Positions 12,031-25,156 are shown, counted from the stretch's first letter. The stretch is DNA of 64,000 nt from Desmodus rotundus (GCF_022682495.2 NC_071392.1:73368097-73432096), one strand, 5' to 3'. The notes: generated by a model not told the origin, from the letters alone. Numbers and translations: made by a program.

Positions 12031-13037
12031 TGTAGTGGAGAACAGCTGTCAATTAAAGATTGATAGGACCAACACTGGCAATGTGACGGGACAGTGAGAA
12101 GCAAGGGAAATTCCTGAGCAAGCGGAATAGGGAAACTGAGACAAGAAAATTAAACAAGGCCAAACAGTGTGAGCAACTTACAGACAACTGGTGAATCGCA
12201 AGAACTTCTCTCCCCCAACCAAGGACACTTGAGAGAAAATGATTTATACCTCTCCTCTCCAACCAAAGAATACATAGCTTAAATCAACCTGGTGGGGGGA
12301 AATAAAGAACAGAGACCCAGTTAATGTAATTTGTGCCAGGTAAACCCAAGGAAGAGATGAAGTCAGGGTAACAAATAACGAAAATCCCATTAAAGCCAGA
12401 CAGACCCAAGATAAAAGTAAAACAAAAAAAGCAGACAAAGAATAATCCCAACCCCCATCCCATACACTCATTTTGATGGATCAGCTTATTTAAAATGCAC
12501 CTGGAAAGCTGATGAATATTCCACAGAAACCCTCCCCTAAGATTCTCACATACAGAAGAGAAATAAAACCCTCAAAACAAAGGTAACAGTGTGGGCTCAC
12601 TCTAAAGCACACCCACGTCCCTTCCCAGGGATTAACATTTTACTTCCCCCTAAACTCTAAGAGTCCTAGTGAGACTTGCAACCAGGGGAGGAGTGGGCAG
12701 CAGCAGCTCCTCCCGGGCGGGTTGACCCCCTGATCCTGACTCCACGGCTCCCTTTTTCTCTGACTCGCCAGTGAGCTGAGAGCAGCCCTGCCTTGGCTCA
12801 CTCCTTTTCTATAATTTTTCTAGGGAGCCAAAGCAGAGGACTGCCCAGGCTTTCTTCTGTTACTCTTCTGTTGTTCCTTCTACAAGAAGTCCTTCCTTTG
12901 TTTCATTGTCCCCAGCTTTAATAAACATACTCTTAAAATCATCTGGAATCGTGCTGGAAATGTTTCCTACACAAAGTCAAGAACGCACGGCCAGCCTGAG
13001 GCAGACCCACTGTTGGCTAAGTCCCTGTCCAGTAACA
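12031..13037 (+). mobile_element. Probable endogenous retrovirus LTR (class I-like)
   Basis: The right half has the classic LTR order: a GC-richer promoter-like stretch with 'ctcctcccgggcggg' (12705-12720), an AT box 'tctataattttt' (about 12808), then a polyadenylation signal AATAAA at 12920-12925 and a terminal 'ccagtaaca' (13029-13037), a common end of class I LTRs. The left boundary is uncertain: TG at 12031 is only a candidate and no matching 4-6 bp duplication was found beside 'gcgtg' after 13037. No internal retroviral sequence or second LTR is seen, so it would be a solo LTR. The family is not named. Confidence 0.55.
12920..12925 (+). promoter_or_regulatory. Polyadenylation signal AATAAA of the candidate LTR
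   Basis: AATAAA sits in 'cagctttaataaacatac', 112 bp before the proposed LTR end, a normal R/U5 spacing. Confidence 0.5.
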
Positions 13038-13495
13038 GCGTGAAGGAACCAGATAAAGAAATAGTAAAAGACACTTTCTAATTACAAATGAATTGAAGCG
13101 TCTCAGCCATGTTCACTTATGGGTGACCATATGTCCAGGCTTGCCTGAGGAAGTCCCAGTTTGTGACTGCCTTTCTGGCATATTTATTGATATATCTTTC
13201 TCTTTTAAAACTATCTTTATTTGGGTGATAAATGGTATGGTCATCTCTCACATGTATCAGAATACCAAGGTTATTTCACATTTTGTTGTTTTTAATGCTC
13301 TTTGAGAATCTATGAAACAGAGCCACATTTAATAATCTTTGAGAATCTGGAGAGTAGAAGTGGTACTGTGAAAGTTGAGATGGGCAGATGTTCTCATTTT
13401 AAAAGTGGGAAGAAGGAATATGTTATTATATCTAGACTGGAGAATATAGACTTGATAATCTGAGGGACAGATTATCACACAGATTTTTATTATGA

Positions 13496-13532
<37 letters not shown>

Positions 13533-14320
13533 CAACCACTAAGAGGGAACATGGTTCTAAGACTAGATTAGGTGAGATCTACTTTAATTCCTCCTTTATT
13601 CAGGCTACTGCAGTACACATGACGAGCTTTCTGTAGTCAGATTTAATATGGATTTAACAAGACCTCAGACAAAGATCCTCTTGATATTCTTAGAGACAAG
13701 TTAGAAATGTGAACCGCCATACAGTTGGATAGATCTTAATTGCTAGAATGACTATTCCAAATAGTGTTGACTAATGATCATCAACAAGCAACATTAACTC
13801 TGCCCTTGGCACTGTCCTTTTCAATATTTTTCTCACCAAATTGGATTAAGACATGCTGATCAAAGTTACATCTGATGCGTGGCAATGGCAGACACTGAGA
13901 TGACAGAGCCGGGATCCAAAATTATCTCATCGGGCTGGGAAAACGAGCAGACGTAAAAATTAAATTTCATGGGCAGAAACAATTTCAGAGGGAGAAATTT
14001 ATTTTCCAAAAGCCAATTGCAAAAAAAAAACAAAACCAATAACAGGACTCATATTATGGAGTAGCACACATGAAACAAAATAAAGGTTTTGTTGACTAAA
14101 AGTCATGGTGTGGTGATGTGGCCACTAAAGCATTAATATCAGTGGCAAGAGGGAGATGCATCAATTCTACTCCGAGCCCAGCATGTCACACCCAAAATAG
14201 CATGTTACACTCTGGGAACCTCGAGCTTAAGCAAGATACTGGCAAAATGGGAACCATGCAGAGAAAAACAGGGTAGTAAATTATAACAGTCTTTAAAAAG
14301 TAACAGAAAATACAATAGCA
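13038..14320. other. No gene seen; unassigned, contains (AG)n
   Basis: No coding evidence. The only clear structure is the AG microsatellite at 13500-13530. A short A run lies near 14022-14031. Confidence 0.5.
13500..13530. repeat. (AG)n microsatellite
   Basis: About 15 uninterrupted AG units. Confidence 0.98.
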
Positions 14321-14323
14321 AGT

Positions 14324-14512
14324 GGCCCTTACGGGGTTGCTCAGCTGGTTGGAATGTCATCCTGTCCACCAAAAGGTTATGGGTTTTATCGCCAGTCAGG
14401 GCACATGCCTAGACTGCAGTTTAGATCCCCAGGAGGGACGCTTACAGGAGGCAACCAATCCACGCTTATTTCTCACATTGATGTTTCTCTTTCTCTCTAT
14501 TTCTCCATCTCC

Positions 14513-14567
<55 letters not shown>

Positions 14568-14606
14568 TAAATCAGTGAATGTATCCTTGGGTGAGGATTT
14601 TTTAAA
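14324..14606 (+). mobile_element. VES-type bat SINE with long (TC)n tract
   Basis: The element begins 'ggcccttacggggttgctcag' (tRNA-derived head with A-box-like 'ttgctcagctgg'), followed by 'cagtcagggcacatgcct' and 'ggaggcaaccaatccac'. The CT-rich tail includes a long TC tract at about 14512-14567 and ends with 'aatcagtgaatgtatcc'. This layout is that of the tRNA-derived VES SINE of bats. VES is non-autonomous and needs L1 proteins. The copy is diverged and no convincing target duplication was found. Confidence 0.88.
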
Positions 14607-15949
14607 ACACTCCATGTACCCCTCTGGGGTCACAGCATCCAGACCAACAAGGGCGTCACACGGTAGAGGTCAGGACCAAAGAGCAACATGTGGCCATGAA
14701 AAGCAACAAAAACAGACATCTGCCTTCCTCTTCATCTGCTGCAAGCAGAATTCATGCCCTCTGTGAACTGAGTGCCTCCTCAATGTACTTGGACAATTTA
14801 GGGAAAAGACCTCAAATGGGAGATAATGGATTTATAAGGCAAGCCAAGGTGTTTCGCAATAGGGGTCCCTTTGCGGTAGTCATAACATGCAAGGGCTTCA
14901 GATAAATTCTGTGATGTCACACAAGGAGCAGGCTTTACTAGGAAAAGGGGAAACTTACAAAAGATGGGCTCAGCAGGAGAACACACAGCCTGCCATCCTC
15001 CCACTGTCTGTATAGACAGGCGTGTGAAGCCTGAACAAGCTGCTACATACACAGTGTGGCCTGCTATTTCCTTTTTCCTTTTAGAGGGCAAGCTCATGCT
15101 TGTCAAATTTGTCATGGTAGATATTCAGTTTTAATAACTGCTAACTTATTATTTATTATTTGGAGTGTTTAAGTCCCTCCAAATGTGCTGCTCCAAATTC
15201 CTGCATTCAGAACTGTCTTGAACATAAAAGTTTAAAGAGACATTGGTGGGCAAAGTAGATTATATGACCTCTAAGATACTTTCTAACTCAGAGTGTCTTT
15301 GGTTTTACAAGATGCTCTAGGGAAGTATTGCGTATTATTAATATTTCCCCTAATCTTAGTTGGCATTCTATTAGCCTTCTTCACTGATACTACACAGTGA
15401 ATAGAGAACTTAAATGTATCAGTACAGACCTTTGTCCTCAATTCTATTAACTGATTCAGTGCAATATCAACTTCACACGGGTTGAACATCACTTCTAGCT
15501 AACTCGAACAGTACAGTTCAATCTCTTCTGGTTCTTATTCCATCTTTCAACCCGCCAGCCTCTCCCCATTTATTTCCTTCCCCTACTCATGCTTTAGGCT
15601 CAACAAATCCTATTCCACCCCTATTGTACTGCTTACCAGAGCTGTGATAATCCCCAAATAGCAACAGACTAGATTTATAGCTGTCTGTGTCATAACTACT
15701 GAGGACCATAAAAGGTAGTATACTTCTCCCTAGTCATAATCCTTAAATTCAGGTGATAATGTTTTCTGTGACCTATACAGGGTTCTTTCTCCCTTAAATA
15801 GGAGGGTACATTGTCTTCCCTCAGTGGGTGCTCAATGCCCCCAAATTTGTATCAATAAAAATGCTCACTAAGTTCGTGTCTATATTCAAAATATCTTAAT
15901 GGTGCCAGCTTCACATTAGCTATGTTAAGTCAGGCTGCTGAGTGGATCA
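14607..15949. other. No gene seen; unassigned
   Basis: No repeat family or exon recognised. A frame of 105 codons on the minus strand (14798-15115) has no recognisable domain. Confidence 0.5.
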
Positions 15950-16080
15950 ACTTAGATTTTAGAAAATCCACCAGGTGCTATACACTGCATTGGATACTGG
16001 GGAAATAGTTAGATGTAGTCCATGTCCCAAAAGAACTCACAACATAAAAACTAAAAATAACTGTAACGTGATGTAATAAG
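15950..16080 (+). repeat. Ancient mammalian repeat, L2/MIR-like
   Basis: 'ccaccaggtgctatacactg', 'ggatactggggaaatag' and 'ccatgtcccaaaagaactcac' follow the widespread mammalian pattern 'tgccaggcactg...ctggggatacag...ccctgccctcaagg'. Family name uncertain. Confidence 0.5.
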
Positions 16081-17565
16081 TATAATAAAGAAGAGAGGTG
16101 CAATTGGCCAGACCGAGATGATCATGGGGCTGCAAATATGAGGAAACAGGATTTGTTCTGAGCAAGTTGCTATGGCAGCAAGAACAGCTGCTGATCGTTA
16201 GCCAAATTACATCAGTGAAAGTCATCTAGCAATAGCCATTAGGTGTGTACACACCTGGGCATGAAACCTGGGCCAGGGATAACCATTGAAAAGAAACAAA
16301 TAAATGGATCAGAGTTTGGGTCACATTCCTGGGCAGAGATCTAAAGTTTACTGTGTACCGTAACTGCATGGATTGATGTGCATCAGGTCTTCAGGGTGCG
16401 GTACCCAGGGATGCAAAAGGAACGTCCAGGCCAGTCGCCTGACTCTCGAACAGCCTCTTCCCTTTATCCCCGTGAGCCACGTACACATCGTTTTGCATGT
16501 GCGCTGTGACATGAATGTGGAAAGCATGGAGCACTGGAGGGAAAAGCCATAGATGTTTAGAAATGATTATCATTTAACTGGTCAATTGCTTCACTGATTT
16601 ATTTTCTACTTAATAAAGATACCCATGTAAAGCAGCAACATTGATGAAATCCAAACATAAGCAACATTAAGATGTCATATTTAACATTGTAGTTTGGTCA
16701 TTTCTCTTTGAAAATTGCTCCTGTGTTAGCATTTGCATACATCTAAACAATAATTTCTTTTTTATATTTTGCTTTTTATATTCAAGACATATAAGTTAAT
16801 AGGTAATGAGTAGATATAGGCCACTGTCCTGAATTCAAAGAAAATAATCCAATAATATCATGGAGGAATCTGATTTTGAAGTAACTTTGGTCCTGTCTCA
16901 ACTGTTGAGTAGCTCAAGCTCTTCATCCATTAAGAGCCATCGAGTGTTATATTTGTGTGAAGTTGGGAGAAAAATGCATTGATTCTGAAACATGCTATGG
17001 GGAAAAAAAGGAAAATAACAATACTGTGAAAGGAAAATATCTTTATCTTTTATCTGAGCTTCTTAAAGCACTTTTAAAGAAGTGGTTCTCCTCTAATAAA
17101 CTAAGAGCACTCCTTAGAAATATCCTATCAAAAAAAAAAAAAGAAAAAAAAACCCTTTTGTAAACAATCTTCCTTTAAGAGGTACTCAGCTACCTGGAAA
17201 ACTTCAAGCATTTGCAATGTGCCTGCAGCGGCCTTTTTGATTGACACCCAGGTTGTGGCTCTGGTTACATACTTCTCAATTTCAGGAAGAGAGTTTTTCA
17301 AAATTGACTCATAGTTGGGGGGAGGGGTAAGCTTCCAATCAAGCACGAGGTTTCCTCCATTGTTTTAAATTTAGATGATCAAAAACACTGTTGTAACTAA
17401 TAATTTGAAAACTTTTTTTAAGTAACAGAAATATCTTCACTCTGTGAATGTCTTTCTGAAGCTTTTCATTGTAGTACCTTTATCTAACCTTGTTGCTCCT
17501 TCAAATTTCGGAGGCTGTGCCTACCAAACTCTTCCTTACTTTGTGTCTTCCTATTTTCCTACAGT
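16081..17565. other. No gene seen; contains an A-rich run
   Basis: Unassigned AT-rich sequence. A 23-bp A run with one G and a final C lies at 17130-17152. It could be the tail of a decayed retroposon, but no body is recognised upstream. Confidence 0.45.
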
Positions 17566-17569
17566 TTTA

Positions 17570-17695
17570 TTCACTCAATCTGTCATTAAGTCAATAAAGA
17601 TTATGTGCCAGGGTCTAACATAGGAACTAGAATTTAAAAAATGAGGAAAGCATGGTCCCTCCCCTCAACGGGCTTCTAGTCCAATGAAGAACACT
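17570..17695 (+). repeat. Ancient mammalian repeat, L2/MIR-like
   Basis: 'caataaagattatgtgccagg', 'gcatggtccctcccctcaac' and 'gggcttctagtcca' follow the same widespread pattern as 15950-16080 and 17990-18070. Confidence 0.6.
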
Positions 17696-17989
17696 CGACT
17701 AGCCCATTTTTTTATTACTTCAATAGCTAATTTTATACCTCTAAAATTGTCATATAAAATGCGCATACTATAAGAAATCTTTCCCAAACTGATGTCCTGC
17801 CTACTATTATTTGTGGATGCACAGACAAGTTTATAGTTAAAACCTAGAATTTCTTCCAATATAAAATTTTAAATGAGGATACTTGAAAATTAAAATCACA
17901 GAATTTTAGGGCAGGAGGGCTCAGTAAAGATCTTTTAGTAATGTTCTTGTCTTACTAATGGAAAAACTGGTGCCTAGAGATTGAAATAA

Positions 17990-18070
17990 TTTTATTTACT
18001 CAATAAACATAATTAGAGCATCACCCATATGCCAGGCACTGAATTACAAGCTATAAATACAGTGATTAAT
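17990..18070 (+). repeat. Ancient mammalian repeat, L2/MIR-like
   Basis: 'tttactcaataaacataatt' then 'atatgccaggcactgaatta' and 'ataaatacagtgattaatg' are in the order of the same family. Confidence 0.6.
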
Positions 18071-18074
18071 GAGA

Positions 18075-20435
18075 TCCACATTGCTCAACTGTGAAATAAA
18101 TAATTGCACAAATAATTTAATTATAATTGTAATAATTGCTAAAAATAAGAGACAGAAGATGCTGAAAGAGCATGAAACTGGGGGGTGTTACCCAATCTGT
18201 GCATTCAGGGGTTATTTCTCTCAAAGGGTCTCATTACAGATGGGACTTAAAGAGGAGGAGGCTCACCCTGGGTTGCGTAGCTAGTGAGATGCACAACTGC
18301 AACTGTACCCAAAATTTCTCAAGGCACCGTGACATATCACCTGCTATTAATTGGCAAGTTCCCTACTGGCAGTTATTTATTGTGCACTGACAATGAGCTT
18401 GTCAGGAGAGGATTGTCTACTTAGCGTATTAGCTCACCTCTAGTCCTGCCTGGACAGCTTGTTCATTCTTCAACAGGAGTGTGGACAATATATATGACCC
18501 ACACTTCTTTGATCAAGAAGCAGTTACTGCCATATGTTGAAGTTTCTAAATAACGAGAACTTGTTTTTGAGTTATGTACCCTTAATGCCTTTTATGTCCA
18601 AACAATTATTAAATCAAATTTATTTTGCAATAGATGGCAATAGAATTGAGGAATGCAGTGTATGCACATATTTTAAATATTTGTATGTGTATTTTTCCAT
18701 GTATTTCTTTCTGATAGTGAGGTCTTGCCTCTCTGGGCCATATAACACAATCCATTGAATAATGCAAAGAAAGGAAGAAGAGTTTTAGATTTATAATTCC
18801 TGTAAGTAACCTATTTATCCTTAATATTCCCATTTTATCATTGTCTGTCTGCCCTGGTATACTGCTGACTGGTATTATTAGTAGTGTGCTTTGCTTAGGA
18901 GCAGGCCAGGTTAACCAATTATGTGCTGCTAACCCAGAAATATTTGTTACCTCCAATTTTATAACAAAAGTCAGGCACCATTCATGGTAATGAGCAATCC
19001 CTCAGTGCTTTTCAGAAGAGGTCAGTCATCTGAAACCTGGAATATTTGTTCCTCTTTATAATGTCAATTTACCCTTATTAATCTTATCAAACACACAGAC
19101 ACGTAGACACAGAAACACACACACGTGCATGCATCTCAGTTACACTACCAGTCTTTTCTCTCTTTCCCCTGTCTGGTCGCCTAAGATAAGAAGAAAGCTT
19201 ACTTTTAGAATTTAATGAGAAGTGGTTCTGGAGCTTGTAAATTCATACTTTAGAATTATTTGAAGGAGCAGTGAGCAGGTTACACAGTCTGTTCTTTGAC
19301 TCCTTAGTCCCTATATTTATTAGGTCTTATCCTTAGCAGATTCTTGTGCAGAATGGGCAGCCCCCAACAAATCCCCCTCCCTATTATTTAGGATTCCCCA
19401 ACAGGTATCTCATCATTTCACGAAAGTTGCTTTGCACTGCTCTGCAGCAGCTGCTCTGCCTTCTTCAGAGAGCCATCCCTCCTCTATATCCACAACCCCC
19501 TGAGAGGCACTCACCACTCCCAGTTATCCTGCCCATCACGAGAGCTGGCTCTACCACAGGTGCTCTGCTGATGACCCCAAAGCTACAGGTGCCGCCCCCG
19601 ACAACGACAAGTTAACATAAGATTGCCAGCTAGAGAGGAAGAACCATGTATATATCTTATCCTGGCACTTATTCCTTACCAGGGAAAAGAAGAGCTAAGA
19701 TGAAACTCAAAGATTTGCAAATTTGAGTTCTCCCCAAACTAAACCAATCACCTGTGACAGAGCAGACACCTTGTCTCCTTCTTAACTATACAGAGTTCCA
19801 GGCATCACACTGATTTCCATTTACTTTCAAGTGCTAGATACACATCTTTAGAAGCAAATGCAGGAAGATCCCTCTCAGATGGTAAGTTCAGGGGCACATT
19901 AGCTTGAATGATCACCCCTTTTCCAAATCCATGTTTCTAATAAAAAATGATTGTGTATCCCAGCAGGATTCCACAAAGGCACACACACAAGAAAAATTTG
20001 GGAGATTATTATTTTCCTTTCTCCTTTATTCACTGTATTCATTATTTTTAGCCAATTCTCATGGCCAATCTTTCTACAATTTATGAATGTGTTTGGATTT
20101 TATGAGCTATCCCAACCCCATATACAGAAATAAATTTGCAACTACTCTAAGTGTAAAAAAGCATTATTCAAAGCCAGGAAATTTCAAGACTAAACTGAAT
20201 ATACCCTTTCTAGTTCCCAAAGCATCTTTGAATTATGGCATCTTTCTCAAAACCGATTTTCCTACCCTACAAATACTTGTACATCTGTTCATTTTCCTTC
20301 CTATACTATCTAATTCCTTAAGTCAAACATTATGTGTTCTTGTATCCCAACTCTACCAATTGCCTGATTCAAAATAGACACTAACTAAATGTCTGTCAAA
20401 GGACTACCCTTGAATGAATGAATGAGTGAGTGACT
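18075..20435. other. No gene seen; unassigned, with a CA-rich patch
   Basis: AT-rich sequence without recognisable exons. CA-rich simple sequence lies at about 19091-19135. A Pro-rich frame of 89 codons at 19346-19615 has no recognisable domain. Confidence 0.5.
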
Positions 20436-20680
20436 AATAATTACAACTTTCCTTTATTGAAGACATGATACAAATCAGGCACTGTGTTGGACAATTTTTA
20501 TAAATGATCCAATTTAATTCTCATGACACTATAAAGCAGGCACTATTATCCCCAATTTGCAGATGAGAAAACAATTGCTTAGAGAGATTAAGTGACTTGG
20601 CAGAAGGTTACAAATCTCATGAATGATAGCTTTAATTTGAACAAGGCTATTCTAAAGCCTGCACTCTCATCCACTACAAC
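20436..20680 (+). repeat. MIR SINE, nearly full length
   Basis: The order is complete: 'aatcaggcactgtgttgg', 'tttaattctcatgacact', 'aggcactattatccccaatt', 'cagatgagaaaacaattg', 'agagattaagtgacttgg' and 'gcctgcactctcatccact'. This is the best-preserved MIR of the window. Confidence 0.93.
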
Positions 20681-21735
20681 AGGAGTCAGCACAGTATTGG
20701 TCTGCACTCCTTTCACCAGCCATTGTTTTAGCAAATGAAGTTTTGTAACAACAGCCTTACCCATTCATTTACATATTGTCTCTGGCTGCTATGGAGCTAG
20801 GATGACAAAGTTGAGTAGTTGCAATGGAAACTGTCTACCAGGAAAGACAAATATTTATTATCTAGCCCTTTACAGAGAAGTTGTGTGATCCCTGTCCTAA
20901 GATATACGGAAGAAGCAGACCACAGGGGTGAGAGGAGCTGTGAACGAAAAGCGGGGAGCCCTGCCCAAGTGAAAGTCTTCTTTTCCATATTTGCTGGTTC
21001 CACAATTTTCTCCCGCTCCCCAGTCCAACACAAATGGGTTATTGTGGGACTGAAGAACACCGAGGCAAGGCCCTAAACTAAATGCAACCAGCACTAGGTT
21101 AATGTTGGGCTTGTCTGTGCTGCTCCCTCGTCTCCTCTCGTCTCATTCCCCTCCCTGTTTGGTGAAATGGCTAACTCCTTCCAGTGAAGCCTCTGGTATT
21201 TCAAAATGAGAGCAGCTAGAGAGCTAAAACTCTTGTTAAACAATTAATTAGACTTTCAAAGTGCAGAGATAAGGTAATCGCATTCTTCAGCTCTTAATGT
21301 AAACTGTGAAAATACTTCAGAACTGAGTAAGCCTTCCTTTACTTTTCTCCTGGCTATGTCTTTTCCCCTTCCCTACATCCTCAATTCCTCCCTTCATATC
21401 CCTACTTACCCCACTTAACTGTTAATATGTAGAACATACAGTGTTGAGTATTTATTGTATTAAATAAAAGTCCATGTTCCTTCCTTAGTATTAAAATAGG
21501 CATTTAAATAAGTTACATGTGATGTTACATAGACAAGATATTTTTGCCCAAGCAAGGGCCTGAAGATTGATTGCTTTTGTTGGAAGGACCTATAGTCTTT
21601 GGATGATGGGCAGGTAGGCTCTTTTCTTCCACTCTCAGTCATAACATTATGAGTTAATAGTAAAGTCCTCCTGGGGAAAAAAGAAATTTGGACTGGGTGT
21701 CCTTTTCTGTAAGACAGTTATTAAACCATTTCTGA
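20681..21735. other. No gene seen; unassigned
   Basis: No repeat or exon recognised. Overlapping frames of 65-87 codons on both strands around 20797-21094 shadow one another, and none has a known domain. Confidence 0.45.
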
Positions 21736-22570
21736 GGTTCTTAGTAACCCAAAATAAGGCCAGGTGGCAGCAAATTGTGACCTTCATGAAAGAAATAATG
21801 TGTTTGTGGAGAGCAGGACCAACAAAATGGCACTGGTCCAGTCAAGGTGGCATGAAGTATATAAAACAAAGTGGAGTGAGTCATGTCAACACAGATGGAT
21901 GCCAGTCAGCCATGACACTTTGGTTCAAGACAGAAACCACTAGACACATTTGGCAAGGAGACACACCCGAGATATCTGCCCGTGTGATCAGAACAGCCAT
22001 ATCTGCAGCGCTGGACCACCCATAGATAGGCTTCTGGGGAAATTCCCCACTTACCCACTTATCAAGGGTGCCAAAACACTTATCAAGAAACCCAGAACGG
22101 TGGAGCACACCACTCTCAAGGTATAACTGAGGCAGGCTCCAGACCACTGCTAAGACAGCCCAGCTCCACACACCACAGTGCTGCTCTATGCCATGCTGAT
22201 CTCCCTTGGCAATGGCTGGAGGCTCTGCCCTGTTGGACTGAGGACTTCATCTGCCCTGCTCCACACCTGGCTCCAGAGATCCTTCCTTGCAAGACTCTGA
22301 TGACTCCCTTGCCCACCATGCTGTCTCCCAGACCTGCAGACTGAAACTCTGGGACTCAGATTCATTATTCCCCACAGATTGCTTTGCATGTGTGTATGAT
22401 ATTTCTCTTAGATTGTTAGAGTGTAAATAGGATATTAATGTAATTTGATGCTCTAGTTTGAGTGAACCTGCATTCAGTAGAGGCTGAATGAATAGCATAG
22501 TTACCTTGTGTAACTTTTGTCTATCCCTTGGTGCCAGGCTGCTCAGCAGGCAGCTAACCGAGCAGTTGCC
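21736..22570. other. Unclassified block, possibly a decayed LTR or other repeat
   Basis: This block is less AT-rich than its flanks. On the plus strand it contains a TATA-like 'gtatataaaac' (21858), two near-copies of 'acttatcaag' close together (about 22057 and 22078), and a GC-rich stretch to 22320. It ends in 'cttggtgccaggctgctcag' (22529-22548). I do not recognise the family, and no terminal repeat or target duplication was found. Confidence 0.25.
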
Positions 22571-23639
22571 TGGTTGACTTACAGGAAAGACTATATCAAG
22601 AACATATACTCGTGACAGTATTGAATTTTTTCACTAAGGTATTCTACATTGCCTAGTGCAATGCCTGGCATGTAAATATCTGTGAATGAAGGGAAGAATA
22701 ACAAGAAGAAGGGAAGGAGAAAGCATGGGCTGTGGGAAAATAAATGGAGAGGAGAAAGAGAAATAGAAGATCAGAGAGAAAAACAAGAGTTGTCAGGGAA
22801 CACTCATCATACTGGGAGTGGGCGGTCGAGGCAGATATTCTGGACCCAGCACCTGAGTCTCAGAAGGGAAAGCCTAGAACCCCTCCCGGCATCATAGACG
22901 TGGCTTGAGGAAATGGCCTACTTTGTTTACTGTCACGCTTGGCTCCCAGTGACTTTTACTGTGACTGGTTTCTTTCCAACATGACACTTTGGAAGAAAAT
23001 ATCCTCTTTCACACTTGGATGCGTGAAGTCCTAGGGAGAGTCACGAAATTGCACTTTGGGCAGAGATGTCCTTAAGCAACACGTTGAAGTTACCAGGTGA
23101 AGGTGGTTTTGTTGTCCCCCATAGCTGCAGGTCTGCCAGACTTTTACAGCACTGGGGTTCCCTCAGGGGCAGCTAAAACCATTGAGTGGCCTGTCCGGGG
23201 GCAGTGTCTGAGAGCCTGGCCTTAAGGGGTTCTCCTTCTTTCCCTCACATGGAAATAGATCCATGGCAAGAAGGTGGGTTCATGTCAAAGTGTGTCCAGT
23301 ACTGCAGATTCTCAGGATTATACGGGCAGAGAAACTCTGGGTGGCAGCTGGATTTTCTACAATTTGAGAACTGGGACGTCACCCACCTTGTGCTCTGTGG
23401 ATGTCGTTAGCATGATCGCGTTAGTGGCGGGCTGCTGAAGTCTAAAAGCTTTGCACTTTCATGTCACCCATGACTGCCTTCCTACACTGTGATCTCAGTG
23501 GAAAGCAGCGCACCAACATCTGGACGAATTTCTTTCAGTCCAAAGATGTGACAAACCAGCCAGAAATCACTGGCCTGTCTTCTCCCTATCAGGATGCCTA
23601 TCATCCTACAATTATAGTAGTGCACCTCCACTTTTTTTC
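22571..23639. other. No gene seen; unassigned
   Basis: Purine-rich at 22680-22800 ('gaagaataacaagaagaagg' and following), otherwise mixed. No exon or repeat identified. Confidence 0.45.
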
Positions 23640-24600
23640 ATCTTTTTATAATTTGTTAAAATAAGAAATTTAACAGATATACAGAAAAGTGAAAACAATT
23701 GAATCATGCACCTTAATAAATTATACTGAAACAAGCATCCATGTAACCACCACATGGGGCAGGTAACAGAGTACCACTGACCCTTCCAGGCTCTCCCATA
23801 CCTTTCCCAGTCACAGACATCTCCTTTTGTCTAACAACAACCACTCTGACTTTTAAGACAATATTTTCCTTGACTTCATTTTTATCATTTCCACCTAATT
23901 GTGCATTCCTAAAATTTTCAATTTAGTTTGCCTGGTTTCTTTTATCTTTATGGAAATAAAATCAAACTTTTCCCCTTCTTATTTAAACTTCATATAATAG
24001 AATCAGTTCATCTGTTTGGCTACTTTTGATTTTGCTTGTGAGAATAACCTTCACTCTATGGTTATCTGTAAATATTTTCACTGCTGAATAGTATTCGATT
24101 ATATAGACATACTATAATTTGCATATTCTAGTATTGCTGAAAATATGGGTTATTTCTAGTTTGGTTACTACACAAATTAGGACTAAAAATGTTATTTCAT
24201 ATATGCGCTGCTACAAATGGATGTGTGTTTCCATCACGCACTTAACTAAGAATGGACTTTGTGTAACTGTCTGATGTACAGAGTCGTCATGCCGATTACA
24301 CCCCTGCCAGCAGTATATGGGAGCCCCTATGGCTTCAGATTCATGCCAGTGCTTGATATTCCGTTTTACTTAAATTTAGACATTCTTATAAATAGATATT
24401 GTTATCTTGTTGTGGATTTAACTTGAATTTTCTAGATTATTAATGGGATTTAAAATAATTTTAACTACTCTTTATCTATTTGTGAAGTACATATTCACAT
24501 TACAGATTGATTTTCTTAATATTGTGCTATCTGCCTTTTTCTCATTGACTCATAGGATTTTGCTCTTAAAAGGTATTCCAGACTATGTATAAATGCTTTA
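23640..24600 (-). mobile_element. Old L1 3' end, minus strand
   Basis: The plus strand reads as reverse-oriented L1 3' sequence in the usual order: 'catgtaaccaccacatgggg', 'aatagaatcagttcatctg', 'gctgaatagtattcgatt', 'gggttatttctagtttgg', 'gaatggactttgtgtaac' and 'ccctgccagcagtatatggg'. These are the mutated forms of well-known L1M segments (pinpointed 3' UTR, then ORF2 C-terminal codons on the opposite strand). It is decayed and non-coding. Confidence 0.82.
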
Positions 24601-24670
24601 GAGATAGAGATAGACAGAGATTAGATGGATAGATAGATAGATAGATGATAGATAGATAGATAGATAGATA
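24601..24670. repeat. (GATA)n microsatellite
   Basis: An imperfect start is followed by two runs of GATA units split by one irregular unit. A useful polymorphic marker, with no other function inferred. Confidence 0.97.
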
Positions 24671-25151
24671 TCTCAATTACTCTGTCCCATTCTGTGGCTT
24701 GCCTTTTCACTCTCTGAATACCCTAAATCCAATAGGAGATATAGGGTTTTTTGTGGAGGTTTCTCTGATACACATATATTGAATACTGTTGAATACATAG
24801 GAATTGACAAGTTTAGGAGAAATAGGAACTCAAGTTCAGATGAAGGTAAATCTTCAAAACATACATTTATAGTTTGCAGAAAATTGAGAGTGTCCCTGAA
24901 TAGAGAGAAATGAAAGCAAAGCTGACAAGGACACAAAGCTTCACAGATAATATTTAGTAAGTGAATGAGATTATAAGGAAGAATGGCTAAGAGGAAAGCA
25001 AAGGATTAAAACTTGATAGCCATATTTAGAAGGACTGTCAAAAAACAAACAAAACAAAAGAATGTGCCAAGAAATTTAAAGAGTGGTCCCTGAAGTAGGA
25101 AGAAATTCAGGTCAGATGGGTATTATTAACAAGTTCAACAGCAGAACCATA
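24671..25151. other. No gene seen; unassigned
   Basis: AT-rich sequence with no recognised repeat. A minus-strand frame of 87 codons (24673-24936) has no domain. Confidence 0.45.
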
Positions 25152-25156
25152 CCAAA

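Noticed and set aside
17130..17152. A-rich run considered as the tail of a processed pseudogene
   Set aside because: No cDNA-like body, open frame or flanking duplication was recognised upstream.
24601..24670. GATA repeat considered as a regulatory cluster of GATA-factor sites
   Set aside because: A microsatellite explains it fully.
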